A stretch of DNA of 64,000 bases, taken from the NCBI GenBank assembly GCA_001939145.1, contig LSRX01001118.1, positions 58,402-122,401 on the forward strand, given 5' to 3'. Shown here piece by piece: positions 19,249 to 28,768 of the stretch (position 1 is the first letter of the stretch; each line of letters starts with the position of its first letter). A program made the position numbers and the translations under genes. The notes beneath the pieces were generated by a model, which saw only the letters and a list, made by a program, of their open reading frames with translations, did no database searches and had not been told where the DNA came from. Source of the DNA: Symbiodinium microadriaticum. Taxonomy: Eukaryota > Sar > Dinophyceae > Suessiales > Symbiodiniaceae.

Positions 19249-19357
19249 CTTCGGGCCTCTGATTCCTCAGGGGCTGGCGGCCCGTGGGTTTTGGGAGAGC
19301 GCTTGTCTGCGCCATTGAACCTTGTCGGTAGAATCTCCATCGCCACTGGCACCAAGT

Positions 19358-19470
19358 ACCCGGAGAGCCCAAGACCCCCTAATCAAGGGAATAGAGCTTA
19401 GATCATAAGATGCAGCCCCTCACAATTTAAGGTGTATTCCTTAAGTAAGGGGTATTGGGCTCTCTGGGTA
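19358..19470. mobile_element. hairpin family B copy 1
   Basis: Ends TACCCGGAGAGCCCAAGACC and TATTGGGCTCTCTGGGTA. Inner palindromic stretch around TTTAAGGTGTATTCCTTAAG. Other copies at 61292, 62302, 63141 and part at 23857. Confidence 0.75.
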
Positions 19471-19567
19471 TTTCAACCGCAAGCTCGGACTAATACTTAA
19501 GCTCCTTCCTCTAGGCACCTAGTTAGCGTGGAACCCGAATTGAGAGCCCATGGGTAGTTCTCTGAAT

Positions 19568-19673
19568 TAATGTAGGGGCCTTAATAATTAGAATAGGGTT
19601 TTGGGGGTTCCTTATTATATTTATGCTATACTATCCACAAAACCCTATTCCAATTATTAAGGCCGCCACATTA
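19568..19673. mobile_element. hairpin family A copy 4 (best preserved)
   Basis: Arms TAATGTAGGGGCCTTAATAA and TTATTAAGGCCGCCACATTA, with inner AGAATAGGGTTTTGGGGGTT / AAAACCCTATTC. The centre is TTCCTTATTATATTTATGCT. Terminal TAA/TTA could be part of the repeat or a duplicated target. Confidence 0.85.
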
Positions 19674-20199
19674 GGGTCATCTTTTCTTAGGTCCCCCAAA
19701 ACACCCGAAAGCAGACCTTAATTTTTGCTGCACGTTGCGACCTAAACCCTAAACCCTAAACAATTTACAGAAAGACATGTTGCATGAAGGTTCGCAGACA
19801 GTTACGCTTTGGGTTTTTGCATCTAAAGCCTCACCCCTGAGTCCTGCTACCCGATAGAGTTTAGGGTTTGGGGGCTTGGGGTTTAGGGTTTAGGGTTTGG
19901 GGTGGCAACTGGATAGCAAAGCACTTCACGACCGTTACAATAGAGAGTTGCTTATCAGGAGATCACTATGGAATCTTACTATAGAATGATACCCTACACC
20001 CTCAACCCTGAACCCGAAATCCCAAACCCTGAACTTAAACGAACCCTCAACCCTGAACCCTAAACCCCGGTCCTGTAACGCCAAAATATTAGGATCCGCA
20101 ACCCAAGGTTTCTTAATGAGGTTCCTATAAGCCTCTCGACCCCTAACCCTAACCCTTAAAAGGAGCCCCATTATAGAACCCTATAGGAACCCCCAACAA

Positions 20200-20340
20200 T
20201 GAAGCCTTCGCAAGCGGCCTCAACCCTGAACCCTAAACCCTAAAACCCTGAAGCCCCAAACCCTAAAACCCCTAAAACCCTAAACCCGACCCGAAACCCT
20301 GAACCCTAAAACCCCAAAGCCCTAAACCCTAAACCTGGTT
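20200..20340. repeat. CCCTAAA-like array
   Basis: CCCTAAA, CCCTGAA and CCCTAAAA units. 19680-20590 otherwise holds scattered telomere-like runs; no gene seen. Confidence 0.75.
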
Positions 20341-20599
20341 GCGGAATGGCTTCCCCAACCCAGAACCCTTGGCGACTTAGTAAGTCGGTGATAAGCCGGG
20401 GTAAAATTGGGGGCTTCTTATTATGCTTTCTTTACATACATCCGTAAAAACGTAGGTTATTTGGGGTTAAGGTAAACCCTAAACCCTAAATCTCGAGCCC
20501 CCCGAATCCTAAACCCTAAACCCTGGACCCTACAGAACCCTTCAAAGCAGCCTAAACCCTGGACCCTACTCATAACTCTACTTATAGCCAAGAGCCCAG

Positions 20600-20650
20600 T
20601 TGGGGGAGGAGCGGCTCTCCGCGAAGAGGCTGCGCGAGCTTGCAGCTCAG
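20600..20650 (+). CDS. coiled-coil exon 1 of a putative chain
   Basis: AG at 20598-20599; seventeen codons LGEERLSAKRLRELAAQ; GC donor (CAG|GC) at 20651. Phase 0 at both ends. The style matches islands 22086 and 23263 (Ala/Glu/Lys-rich), so all three may be exons of one coiled-coil gene on this strand. No family assigned. Confidence 0.4.
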
Positions 20651-20664
20651 GCCATGAGAGTTGC

Positions 20665-20815
20665 CTTTTGGGGTAGTTTGGTTTGGGGTTTAGGGCTTAG
20701 GGCTTAGGGTTTGGGGTTTGGGGTTTGGGGCTTAGGGCTTAGCGCTTAGGGTTTAGGGTTTAGGGTTTAGGGCTTAGGGCTTGGAGCTTAGTTTCTAGGG
20801 TCTGGGGTTTGGGGG
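20665..20815. repeat. TTTAGGG / CTTAGGG array
   Basis: Alternating TTTAGGG, CTTAGGG and TTTGGGG heptamers following the putative GC donor at 20651. Confidence 0.85.
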
Positions 20816-20817
20816 AA

Positions 20818-20924
20818 TAATATAGAAGCCTCATTCATTACCTATATTATTGTGGGGGTTCCTTCATGTGATTATGCTATAAAGGACCCCCAAAACCCTA
20901 TTCTAATTATGAAGTCCCCTTATA
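20818..20924. mobile_element. hairpin family A copy 5, left arm decayed
   Basis: Right arm ACCCCCAAAACCCTATTCTA then ATTATGAAGTCCCCTTATA. The left arm keeps TTGTGGGGGTTCCTTC. Confidence 0.6.
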
Positions 20925-21367
20925 AGAGTTTGGTTCTGTTACCGGGTGGTTCTCTAAGATTTAGGGTCCCTGTGAACTTTGAAGGGTTCCTGAAGGTTTC
21001 CTTTGAGGGATCTTTCAGGCATCTTTTGTGTTTGGGGCTTAGGGTTTACCCGAATTTAGGGAATTACCCGTTTTGCTTTGAGGGTGTGGGGGTAAGGATT
21101 TAGGGGTTCGTGACGGTCAGGGTTCAGGGGTTTTTAGGGTTTTTGGGTGTGTTGAAGGGTTTCGGGGTTGCATTTAGGGCTGAGTGCAGGCAGGGTTGGC
21201 TTATGGGGTCTGAAGGTTTGGGGTTTGGAGATATAACTTATTGCCTAAGGCTGTCAGGTTTACAGTTTACAGATGTTTGTTAGGGAGGATTTCGGGTTCG
21301 AAGGCCTATCGATTACAGGTTTAGTGTCACCTTAAACCCTAAGCTCTAGACCGCTTCTCTCCTGAAG

Positions 21368-21410
21368 CATGTCGTTGAAGTGGCTTTGCGAGCTGCTTGC
21401 GCAGAGCCTC
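21368..21410 (+). CDS. exon-like island, MSLKWLCELLAQSLEQDP
   Basis: Open frame beginning at an ATG 1 bp after AG and reading MSLKWLCELLAQSLEQDP up to GC (CCC|GCG). Helical composition; it could belong to the coiled-coil chain. Phase could not be tied to its neighbours. Confidence 0.25.
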
Positions 21411-21566
21411 GAACAAGATCCCGCGTGCGCCTAGAGGGTTGAAGCGTGCGGCTGCTGCCCAGGCAGACCTCGGAAATGGCGGCTACCACACTCCGTTCCA
21501 GCAATTCCTTCGGGGTTTTTAGGGTTTAGGGTTTAGGGTCTCTGCGCAGGGCGGCTCCATCTGGAG

Positions 21567-21779
21567 GTGATGCTCCGTTGGTTCCTCGAGGTCGGGGTTG
21601 GAGGTGGTGGCCGTGAAGTCTTCATTGGATCAAGGCCCACGTCAGCCAGCACAGCCCCTCCTGCTTTTGCTCTTGGGCACGACGATGCTGTCAACTTGCA
21701 GTCTCATCGGAATGGGCGGCCCTGCAAGAGACTCCGCGACCGCTTCTCCTACGTCTTCGGCACCCGGAAACCTTCTTAA
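21567..21779 (+). CDS. open frame, unassigned
   Basis: Reads MMLRWFLEVGVGGGGREVFI, later NGRPCKRLRDRFSYVFGTRK. An overlapping frame (21598-21861) is also open. The Arg/Phe-rich end is protein-like, but no family is recognised. Confidence 0.2.
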   Translation: MMLRWFLEVGVGGGGREVFIGSRPTSASTAPPAFALGHDDAVNLQSHRNGRPCKRLRDRFSYVFGTRKPS

Positions 21780-22085
21780 ACCCTCAGACCCTACAGGCAG
21801 TAGACTAAACCAAGATCTCGCGGAGTCCCTTGAAGCTAAGATCGGAAACCCTCAAGCCTAAACCCAGAACTCCCAAGACGTGGGCCCCCAAACCTTAAAT
21901 CTAAACCCCAACGCGAAACCTAAACCCTAAACCCTAAACCTTAAACTCTAATTGCATCTGCGGAGGGAAAGGGTCATTGCACTTAAAAAAAAAACTCTAA
22001 GCCCTAAACCCTAAACCTAAAGCAACACTGAAACAGAAGTCCTCCCTGAAAGCCTCAATTCCAAACGGGGCCCAGTCCGGGTCAG

Positions 22086-22115
22086 GCAAAGGCAGAGGCC
22101 GAGGCCAAAGCCCAG
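22086..22115 (+). CDS. coiled-coil exon 2 of a putative chain
   Basis: AG at 22084-22085; AKAEAEAKAQ; GC donor (CAG|GC) at 22116. The frame continues AEAGDGQKMAEGT to a TGA if not spliced. Phase 0 at both ends, compatible with 20600-20650 and 23263-23355. All three frames are open here, so this is tentative. Confidence 0.3.
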
Positions 22116-22581
22116 GCAGAGGCGGGAGATGGACAGAAGATGGCAGAAGGGACTTGATAATTCGGGTTTAGGGTTTAGGGTGTAGGGTTGAGGGCTTTCG
22201 GGTTTCAGGGTTTCGGGGTTTCAGGGTTTAGGGTGTAGAGTGTCGGGTTTAGGGTTTAGGGCTTTTGGGCTATGGGGCTTTAGGGTTTTACGGTTTAGGG
22301 TTTTTAGTGTTGGGGGATTAGGATTTAGGTTAGGTTCCTTTACGGTTTTATTGAAGCGTTCGAGAGACGGCTACTTAGTACCCGGAACTGTTTAGGGTTC
22401 TGGAGGGTTGTTGTAAGGGTATGAGCTGATAACCACTGGGGCGGTGTTGCACAAAACATGGTTGGGTTTAGGGTTTTGCTCAAGTTCCTGCAAAATCACG
22501 AATTAAAGTATCATCCGTGACTTCAGACGTTAGGTTACAAGATGTCGAAAAATAGATTACTTAAGGTTGTAAGTGTAATGT

Positions 22582-22691
22582 ATATGGGTAGTTCTCTAGA
22601 TTAGGGTCCCTTCGTAGTGTCCCTAAAATAGTACGACACCCTTGTAAAAAAAAGGACCCCAAAAGGGAGCCTAATAGAGAACTACCCATAT
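22582..22691. mobile_element. hairpin family D copy 2
   Basis: Arms TATGGGTAGTTCTCTAGATT and CCTAATAGAGAACTACCCATA. Centre CCTAAAATAGTACGACACCC and AAAAAAAAGGACCCC. Confidence 0.8.
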
Positions 22692-22784
22692 CCCTACTCG
22701 CTACGTCCAGTGCTCCTTTGCGGAGGCAATCGGGTTTCCCAGTACTCCTTTGCCCTAAGCCGACTCAAGCCCTACGGTTTCTTT

Positions 22785-22892
22785 AAGGGTTCCGTTAAGG
22801 GTTCCTTCAAGGGTGCCTTTAAGGGTTCTGTTCAGGGTTCTTTTGAGGGTTCTCTTAGAGGTTCCTTTAAGGGTTCCTTTAAGGGTTCCTTT
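22785..22892. repeat. 12-bp tandem array of AAGGGTTCCTTT
   Basis: Nine copies, 108 bp, of a unit close to its own reverse complement. As protein it would read (KGSF)n, but it reads similarly on both strands and needs no coding explanation. Confidence 0.95.
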
Positions 22893-23175
22893 AAGCCCTA
22901 AACCCCAACCCCTAATCCCTAAACCTGATGTCTCGAATCTCTGAACCATCAACCCTAGACCCTCTAAGCCCTAAGCCCTTAAACCCAAACTCAAAGCCCA
23001 ATATCCTTAAAGCCTCGCTTGAAATCTCAGAGCGCCTTGAGGAGGAGCTACTGGTTGAAGGTTGAATCACCGAAGGCGGGATTTGAGGTTCCAGCCTTGG
23101 CTTTCCGTAGTCCCAGGACGGTTGCGTGGGTTTAGGGGTTTAGGGGTCTAGGGGTTTAGGGGTTTGGTTTCAGGG

Positions 23176-23176
23176 N
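23176..23176. other. single N at a repeat-orientation switch
   Basis: GGTTTCAGGG-N-ACCCTAAACC: telomere-like orientation flips exactly at the N, suggesting a contig join. Confidence 0.8.
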
Positions 23177-23262
23177 ACCCTAAACCCTAAGCCCTAAACC
23201 CCTCAAGCCCTAAACCCCTAAACCCTAAACCCTAAACCCTAAGCCGTTTCCCAAATCTGCAG

Positions 23263-23355
23263 GCCGAGGCAATGGCCGCTGAGAAAGCAGCAGCCGAGGC
23301 AGTGGCCGCTGAGAAAGCAGCAGCCGAGCAGGCAGCAGCCGAGGCGCGCCGGGAG
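23263..23355 (+). CDS. Ala/Glu-rich coiled-coil exon 3
   Basis: The acceptor CTGCAG ends at 23262. It reads AEAMAAEKAAAEAVAAEKAA, then AEQAAAEARRE; GC donor (GAG|GC) at 23356. A 30-bp unit encoding AEAxAAEKAA is duplicated in tandem. Strong single-helix composition. Phase 0 at both ends. Likely a structural or cytoskeletal coiled coil, but the family cannot be named. Confidence 0.5.
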
Positions 23356-23374
23356 GCCTCGATAGTTCCTTTCA

Positions 23375-23640
23375 GGGGTCTATAGAGGGTTTAGGTTTTA
23401 GGGGTCTATATAGGGTTTAGGTTTTAGGGTTCTATACAGGGTTTAGGTTTAAGGGGTCTATATAGGGTTTAGGTTTTAGGGGTTTATAGAGTTTAGGGTT
23501 TGGGGTTCAGGGTTCTATAGGGTTTAGGGTTTGGGGTTTAGGGATCTAGAGGGTTTAGGGTTTAGGGTTCAGGGTTCTATAGGGTTTAGGGTTGAGGGTT
23601 GTATAGGGTCTAGGGTTTCGGGTACTCCCGTAGTGCTAGA
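23375..23640. repeat. 26-bp higher-order repeat
   Basis: GGGGTCTATATAGGGTTTAG plus GTTTTA recurs at 23375, 23401, 23427, 23453 and 23479 (exact 26-bp spacing). It then loosens into TCTATAGGGTTTAGGG units to 23640. Confidence 0.95.
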
Positions 23641-23856
23641 CTACACCTTAAACTCGTCTAGGGTTTTGGGCTTTGCCCTAAACTCTAAACCCTAAACCCT
23701 AAACCCTAAACCCTAAACCCTAAACCCTACGCCCTCAAAACAAAAAGACCTTAAACCCAAAACCGACCCTCAGACCCCCAATACGCCCAAACCCTGAGCC
23801 CTGATCCCGACGCGCTAAGCCCCAGGGCCCCCCGCAGCGAGCGCGATACCCGGCCA

Positions 23857-23929
23857 GTAAGGAATGACCTTAACCTGTAGGGGGCTTCCCTAGCCTATCA
23901 TGATTTAAGCCATATTCCTTAATTAAGGC
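23857..23929. mobile_element. hairpin family B copy, partial
   Basis: Reverse-oriented half: GGCTTCCCTAGCCTATCATG and ATATTCCTTAATTAAGG. One terminus is missing. Confidence 0.5.
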
Positions 23930-24075
23930 CTAAACCCTAAACCCTGAACCCTAAACCCTAAACCTTTTACCCCAAACTAAGCCTTTTCCCCTAAACCCTA
24001 AACCCAGAACCCAAACCCTAAACCCTAAACCCTAAACCCTAAACCCTAAAACAAACCCTAAACCCTAAACCCTGG
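23930..24075. repeat. CCCTAAA array
   Basis: Mostly perfect CCCTAAA heptamers at 24008-24072. Confidence 0.9.
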
Positions 24076-24078
24076 CCT

Positions 24079-24153
24079 CTCTGGGCCTATCCAAGCAAGG
24101 CGACGCCCGCCGAGGACGACGCCAGCAAGCAGGAGGCTGGGGAACCCAGGATT
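24079..24153 (+). CDS. exon-like island WAYPSKATPAEDDASKQEAG
   Basis: Open frame LWAYPSKATPAEDDASKQEA then GEPRI and TAG. Contains AG|GCGACG and other candidate sites. Acidic and Ala-rich like the coiled-coil chain upstream; possibly another of its exons. Confidence 0.3.
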
Positions 24154-24211
24154 TAGAAAGGACCCTTTAAAGGACCCTGAACCCTAAACCCTGAACCCTG
24201 AACCCTAAACC

Positions 24212-24289
24212 CTACAGCGGGCAGAGTTGGTGAGATACCCTGAGTTTGCCGATCGAGTGCCTACTGATTTCAGCGATGCCAGTAACTAG
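24212..24289 (+). CDS. exon-like island AELVRYPEFADRVPTDFSD
   Basis: Open frame LQRAELVRYPEFADRVPTDF then SDASN and TAG at 24287. Protein-like composition, AG upstream (GGGCAG). Boundaries and family unknown. Confidence 0.3.
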   Translation, partial: LQRAELVRYPEFADRVPTDFSDASN

Positions 24290-24820
24290 CCTGCCCAAAA
24301 GGGGCTTCGACGCGGGAGAGCAACGAAAAGGGCCCTTAAAAAAAAAAACCCTAAACCCTAAACCCTGAACCCTAAACCCTGAACTCTGAACCCTAAACCC
24401 TAAACCCTAAAAGAGCCCTTTCAGGATCCTTATAGGTGGAAAGACAGGAAGGGGAACCCTGAAATATTCCTTGGAGATACCTTCAGGAAAGCCTTCCGGG
24501 TGCTCAAAGGGGACCTTGAAGGGAGTTGTAAGGTTCCCGGACCCGGGACATAGAAAGCATAAGGACACTTTTCAAGGGGTCGTTGATGGGCGCGCCACGG
24601 ATTCTATCAGGGCTTTTTCAAGAGGTTCAGGGTTCCTTTAAGGGCCAGGGCTTTTGGGTTCAGGGTCTAAGCTTCCAGGGCCTGGGGTTTAGGGTTCAGG
24701 GTATCTTGGTTCAGGGCTCGAGGGCTTTTTTTTGAGGTTTTGGTTTCTGGTCTAGCGATTTAGACCCTAAGCCCTCAATCCTCAACCTTCACCCCGCAAC
24801 CCTTAACCCCTCAACCCTAC

Positions 24821-24916
24821 CTGGAGGTTCGTGTTTAGTTATAAGCAGGGTTGTAAGTCCCCTATTTTGGGTTGTAAGTATAGTCATCCTACTTATAACT
24901 ACCCATGAACCTCCAA
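24821..24916. mobile_element. hairpin family E copy 2
   Basis: Ends CTGGAGGTTCGTGTTTAGTT and TAACTACCCATGAACCTCCA. Its right arm overlaps the ATG that opens the following frame, so that ATG is part of the element. Confidence 0.75.
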
Positions 24917-25600
24917 GTCGAGTTCTGTGTGCAGGCCTGGCCTGCTACAATGTCGGCTCTCGATGTTTGTTTGAGATCTGAATGGCCTCCTACTGGATGT
25001 TGGTCAGTCAAGATCAACCGCGGGCAGACTCCAGGCAACTCGGCCTGCATCGCCATCAACATGGCAACGTTCTGCCTGCTGTTCCTTGGCAGGGCCAGGG
25101 CCACCAACGTAGCTGACCCGTGGGTGGCTTTCCGCAATCTAGGAGACGATCTGCGGAAGCATTGGACCAAATGGGCGGATCTGCGCATGTTCCCGAAGGA
25201 CTGGGAGAGGATCAAGCTTATTCATCCTGCCAAGGGCATGTGCTCGCTTGCAAGATCTGAATACCTGAGGTACCTCTTTACTGCACATGGGCGGAGTGGC
25301 TACCCCGTTAGAGCAGTGGGCGCCACTCTGAAGAGCAGCCCGTGGTCGGGAGGACTGTCCTTTCCAAGCTCAGTGGTATCGACCTTGTCACTATGCAGCT
25401 CACGGCATCATGCAAGAAGGACTTCCAAGAAGCTATGGCTCAACAGAACTGCTACATTCTCGAGTTGCACGTGCAGCTGCATGGAAGGCAAGCTAGGCAA
25501 ACTTTGCCTCTGGGGAATCGTTACTGCGCAAAAATTGGCGGAGATTCGGGCCACTGCCTGGAACGGGCACGTTAGCCCATATGCAGTCAGTCCCTTTGGC
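24917..25600 (+). pseudogene. frame-broken coding block, unknown family
   Basis: A continuous, repeat-free block follows hairpin E2. The first frame reads WVAFRNLGDDLRKHWTKWAD, LRMFPKDWERIKLIHPAKGM, CSLARSEYLRYLFTAHGRSG. Near 25330 the protein-like signal moves to another frame: VGRTVLSKLSGIDLVTMQLT, ASCKKDFQEAMAQQNCYILE, LHVQLHGRQARQTLPLGNRY. I see no usable intron at the switch, so a one-base indel in a retrocopy or pseudogene is the simplest reading. An unrecognised short intron or an assembly error is also possible. No domain recognised. Confidence 0.45.
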
Positions 25601-25779
25601 AGGTAGGTACAGAGAGGAAGGTGCTGGGCTTCTATGAAAGGCGCCTGGTGTAAACCAGCCATCGTGAACTTACCATCAAAGCCTATAGACCCAAAGCCCT
25701 CAGCCTTAAGCCCCAAATCCTAAACCTTCTAAACCTCAACAATAAGCCTCAAAACCCAGCGCCCCTAGTTATTCCTGCA

Positions 25780-26205
25780 CTCTCAGCCCTAAACCCTACA
25801 CCCTACACCCTCAAGCGTAAACCCGAAGCCCTACACCCTAAACTCCTAAACCCTACACCCTAAACCCTACACCCTACACCCTAAACCCTAAACCCCAAAC
25901 CCTACACCCTAAACCCTAAACCCTAAACCCGACACCCAAAACCCTAAACCCGAAACCTTAAACCCTAAACCCTAACCCTACACCCGACACCCTAAACCCT
26001 AAACCCTACACCCGACACCCTACACCCTAAATCCTAAACCCTAAACCCTACACCCTACACCCTAAATCCTAAACCTTAAACCCTAAACCCTACACCCTAC
26101 ACCCTACACCCTACACCCTAAATCCTAAATCCTAAACCCTACACCCTACACCCTACACCCTACACCCTAAATCCTAAACCGTAAACCCTGAACCCTAAAC
26201 CCTAT
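25780..26205. repeat. CCCTACA/CCCTAAA variant array
   Basis: About 430 bp in which the variant heptamer CCCTACA alternates with CCCTAAA, CCCGACA and CCTAAAT in blocks. One of the longest continuous heptamer arrays here. Confidence 0.95.
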
Positions 26206-26450
26206 ACCCGACGAGAACGTGCCTTAGCCACGACAGTTTCCCCACTACCCGCGACAAGAAACCAAACGACCTCGTTTTCGCAAAGAACTGGACAATTCCA
26301 CAGCAAAAGTGCGCTCTGTTTCGAAACGGGATCTTTGTTCGTTGTCGTGGGTTTTTGTTTTTTTTTTTGTCGGGGGGTGGTGCGTTTCTTGTCGGGGGCT
26401 TGGGTGTTTGAAACGTGTCGGGGATTAAGCGCGCCCTCATACCCGCCACC
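26205..26450. other. unique island, no gene supported
   Basis: Non-repeat DNA with a T-run at 26348-26368. The reverse strand is open but Lys/Asn/Pro-rich without motif. Confidence 0.35.
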
Positions 26451-26564
26451 CTAAACCCGACACCTTAAACTCTAAACAGGGCCTCGGTGCCGACCCGGTA
26501 TGAACAGCAGAGCCGAGAGCTGTAAACGCGGTGAGTTCGCTTCCAGGCCCCTCCTTGTACGTAG

Positions 26565-26745
26565 GGTTTAGGGGTTTAGGGGTTTAGGGTTTAGTTTAGG
26601 GTTTAGGGGTTTGGGGTTTAGGGGTTCAGGGCTTTAGGGGTTTAGGGTTTAGTTTAGGGTTTAGGGGTTTAGGGTTTAGTTTAGGGTTTAGTCTAGGGTT
26701 TAGGGGTTGAGGGTTTAGGGTTTAGGGGTTTAGGGTTTAGGTACC
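26565..26745. repeat. TTTAGGG / TTTAGTTTAGGG array
   Basis: TTTAGGG, TTTAGGGG and TTTAGTTTAGGG units. Confidence 0.9.
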
Positions 26746-26821
26746 CTCAAATAGGAGTGTGTGGTCCCAAATTAAGGGTATTCAGGGTAAATTCTGAAGT
26801 GAGAGTGTGGCCTGTGAGCAG

Positions 26822-26856
26822 GCAGTGCCCATGATTACGGAGGAGGCCAGTGACGG
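26822..26856 (+). CDS. micro-exon candidate AVPMITEEASD
   Basis: AG at 26820-26821, eleven codons AVPMITEEASD plus GG, GT donor (GG|GTTTTAG) at 26857. Good splice context but only 35 nt; no partner exon proven. Confidence 0.25.
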
Positions 26857-27150
26857 GTTTTAGCTGGGTTTCAAACTTCCCTTTCGGGATCCTTTGGGTA
26901 GTTTTTGCACCAAGCCCCTTGGATACTTACCCATCGAAGCCCTGATGCACTAAGCCCCATACCTGAATCTCTGAGCCTTTAAACTCGAAGTCTGAGGAAC
27001 TGCATGTGGGGCCCTAGACCCTAGACCCTAAACCCGAAACCCTAAACCCCAAAACCCTAAACCCTCGGGGCTCTTTGCCAGCCACTACTTGCTTGGCATC
27101 ACTTGACCCTAAGCTCGCCTAGAGGCAGAGATAAGAGGATGATATGTGCT

Positions 27151-27262
27151 AAGCTTAATAAGTACCTATACTAACTTTGGGGGGGTGGGGGGGCTCCTTA
27201 TTATAGTCAGAGTATGATACATCCCAAAATAGCCCTGTTCTACGTATTATGGCCCCCCCCCC
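27151..27262. mobile_element. hairpin family A copy 6, divergent
   Basis: Centre GGCTCCTTATTATAGTCAGA and ATCCCAAAATAGCCCTGTTC. Both sides are expanded by G and C runs. Confidence 0.55.
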
Positions 27263-27407
27263 TTTCTCGTTGACATGCTTGTCGTCTTTCTTAGTGACTC
27301 CTCCCTTCGTCGTGCAAGCACTCGAGGAGCCTACGCAGTCTCACTGCCATCCCCATGACATCCATGAGATGTCTGCCCTGGGTTTAGGGTTTGGGGTTTA
27401 GATTTTA

Positions 27408-27955
27408 GACAAATTTGTTCCAGGACTGTTAAGAAAACATGTTAAAAGGTCACTCGGGCCATCCTCTGAACACCCTGACGGACGCAGCAGCCAAAGCGGC
27501 CTGGAATTTCCAATGCTGGAGGACTCTGCACCGCACGGCCCACAGAGGCCAATCAACTGCATTATTAGGCCCAATGTGAAAGCGCATCCTTCGAAAGGCA
27601 AAATGGTGCAGAAGTACCTTTGCGCACTGGAGCTGGCGAATGACACGACCGTTGAGGACACAGTCGAATTGCGAGCCTGCGGCGCGGGCCGGAACTGCTA
27701 TTTCTTTCAGAAGCTCTGCTTGGCACTGAAAATGCTTGTGGATGATACAAGTCGATGGTCGACGCAGAGGAAGCGGAGGGCTTGGCTAAGTGGGCGCCCA
27801 AACTGCCGCAGCATTTGCCTATTTTTTGGAAGGTTCGTAGTGTCAGCAGTCTGCCACGATGGCGCAGCTCATCGGGTGGAGTCTCGATGTTCTCAAGACT
27901 TGCGGATCTACTCCATCGTCTGCTGCATGAGGCACCTCCCCAAACTTACAGCTGA
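27408..27955 (+). CDS. coding block, unknown family, with frame change
   Basis: The TTTTAG of a telomere-like run ends at 27408. Reading from there: DKFVPGLLRKHVKRSLGPSS, LEFPMLEDSAPHGPQRPINC, KGKMVQKYLCALELANDTTV, RNCYFFQKLCLALKMLVDDT, about 115 codons without repeat character. From about 27755 another frame becomes protein-like: AEEAEGLAKWAPKLPQHLPI, FWKVRSVSSLPRWRSSSGGV, MFSRLADLLHRLLHEAPPQT, ending near 27955. Either an intron or indel lies near 27740-27760, or only the first part is exonic. The first base of the block serves as the G of AG|AC or as the start of GAC. No domain recognised. Confidence 0.4.
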
Positions 27956-28234
27956 GTTGGCGTCAGAACTGAAACCTTAAGCCCTAAGCCCTAACCCTGA
28001 ACCCGGTACCCCTAAGCCCCACACCCCTTCACCCTCAATCCCGAAACCCTTCAAAAACCCTAAACCCTCACCTCCTTAACCCGAAGCCCCTTACCCCTTC
28101 AACCCTAAACCCACGCTGAAGCTTGACTCCCCAGAAAAATAACTCCGAGCTACCATACTGGGAACTCACCGAACTTCTAAACCGTAGACCCTAAACCCCG
28201 GAACCCTACATACACGGTTTAGGGTTTAGGATTT

Positions 28235-28310
28235 AGGAACCCTAAACCCTAAACCCTAAACCCGAAACCCGAAACCCTAAACCCTAAACCCTAAACCCGT
28301 AACCCTGGGC
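28235..28310. repeat. CCCTAAA/CCCGAAA array
   Basis: Heptamers alternating CCCTAAA and CCCGAAA, preceded by a short TTTAGGG run in the other orientation. Confidence 0.85.
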
Positions 28311-28320
28311 CATCCCTGAG

Positions 28321-28392
28321 CTTCTGAAAGGGATCTTCGATCATTGGGGCTGGGCTGGAAGCCTTGCGTCCCAAGGTTCTCAAACTCTTACG
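28321..28392 (+). CDS. exon candidate LLKGIFDHWGWAG
   Basis: AG at 28319-28320; 24 codons reading LLKGIFDHWGWAGSLASQGS then QTLT. The donor GT at 28393 is the first bases of a TTTAGGG run (ACG|GTTTAGGG). Phase 0 at both ends, so it can join 28712-28768. Unknown family. Confidence 0.4.
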
Positions 28393-28711
28393 GTTTAGGG
28401 CCGTTAGGGTTTAGGGTTTGGGGTTTGGGGTTTAGGGTTTAGGGTTGAGGGTTCAGGGTTTAGGGTTTAGGGGTGTAGGGGTTTAGGGATTTAAGCCTCA
28501 AAGTGATTCAATGCCCAGAGTACCCTTATAGTATTTTAGTAGTAACTTTATAGCGCCCTTCAACTATAACCGTGGTTAGTATCCGTATTGTCCCAACCTG
28601 ACCTAACTTCAGAGTTATAGTTCCCAAAGACTTATAGTAACCTTACGTAAAGTCAAGTCAGAGAGGATCTTGTTGAAACCTTGTGGGCACCTCATAAGAA
28701 CTGCCGGACAG

Positions 28712-28768
28712 ATTGCGCCTGCCAAGCAGATGGAGGCCGCGGCAGAAGTTGGGGGCGGACCTTTGCGG
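28712..28768 (+). CDS. exon candidate IAPAKQMEAAAEVGGGPLR
   Basis: AG at 28710-28711; 19 codons IAPAKQMEAAAEVGGGPLR; donor GT at 28769 again opens a TTTAGGG run (CGG|GTTTAGGG). Phase 0 at both ends. The intron from 28393 would be 319 nt. Confidence 0.4.

Noticed and set aside
22710..22901. (KGSF)n protein
   Set aside because: Explained by the 12-bp near-palindromic array; the opposite strand gives an equivalent (GTLK)n peptide.
28508..28665. Possible hairpin around TAGTAGTAACTTTATAG / CTTATAGTAACC
   Set aside because: Arms pair poorly and no second copy was seen.
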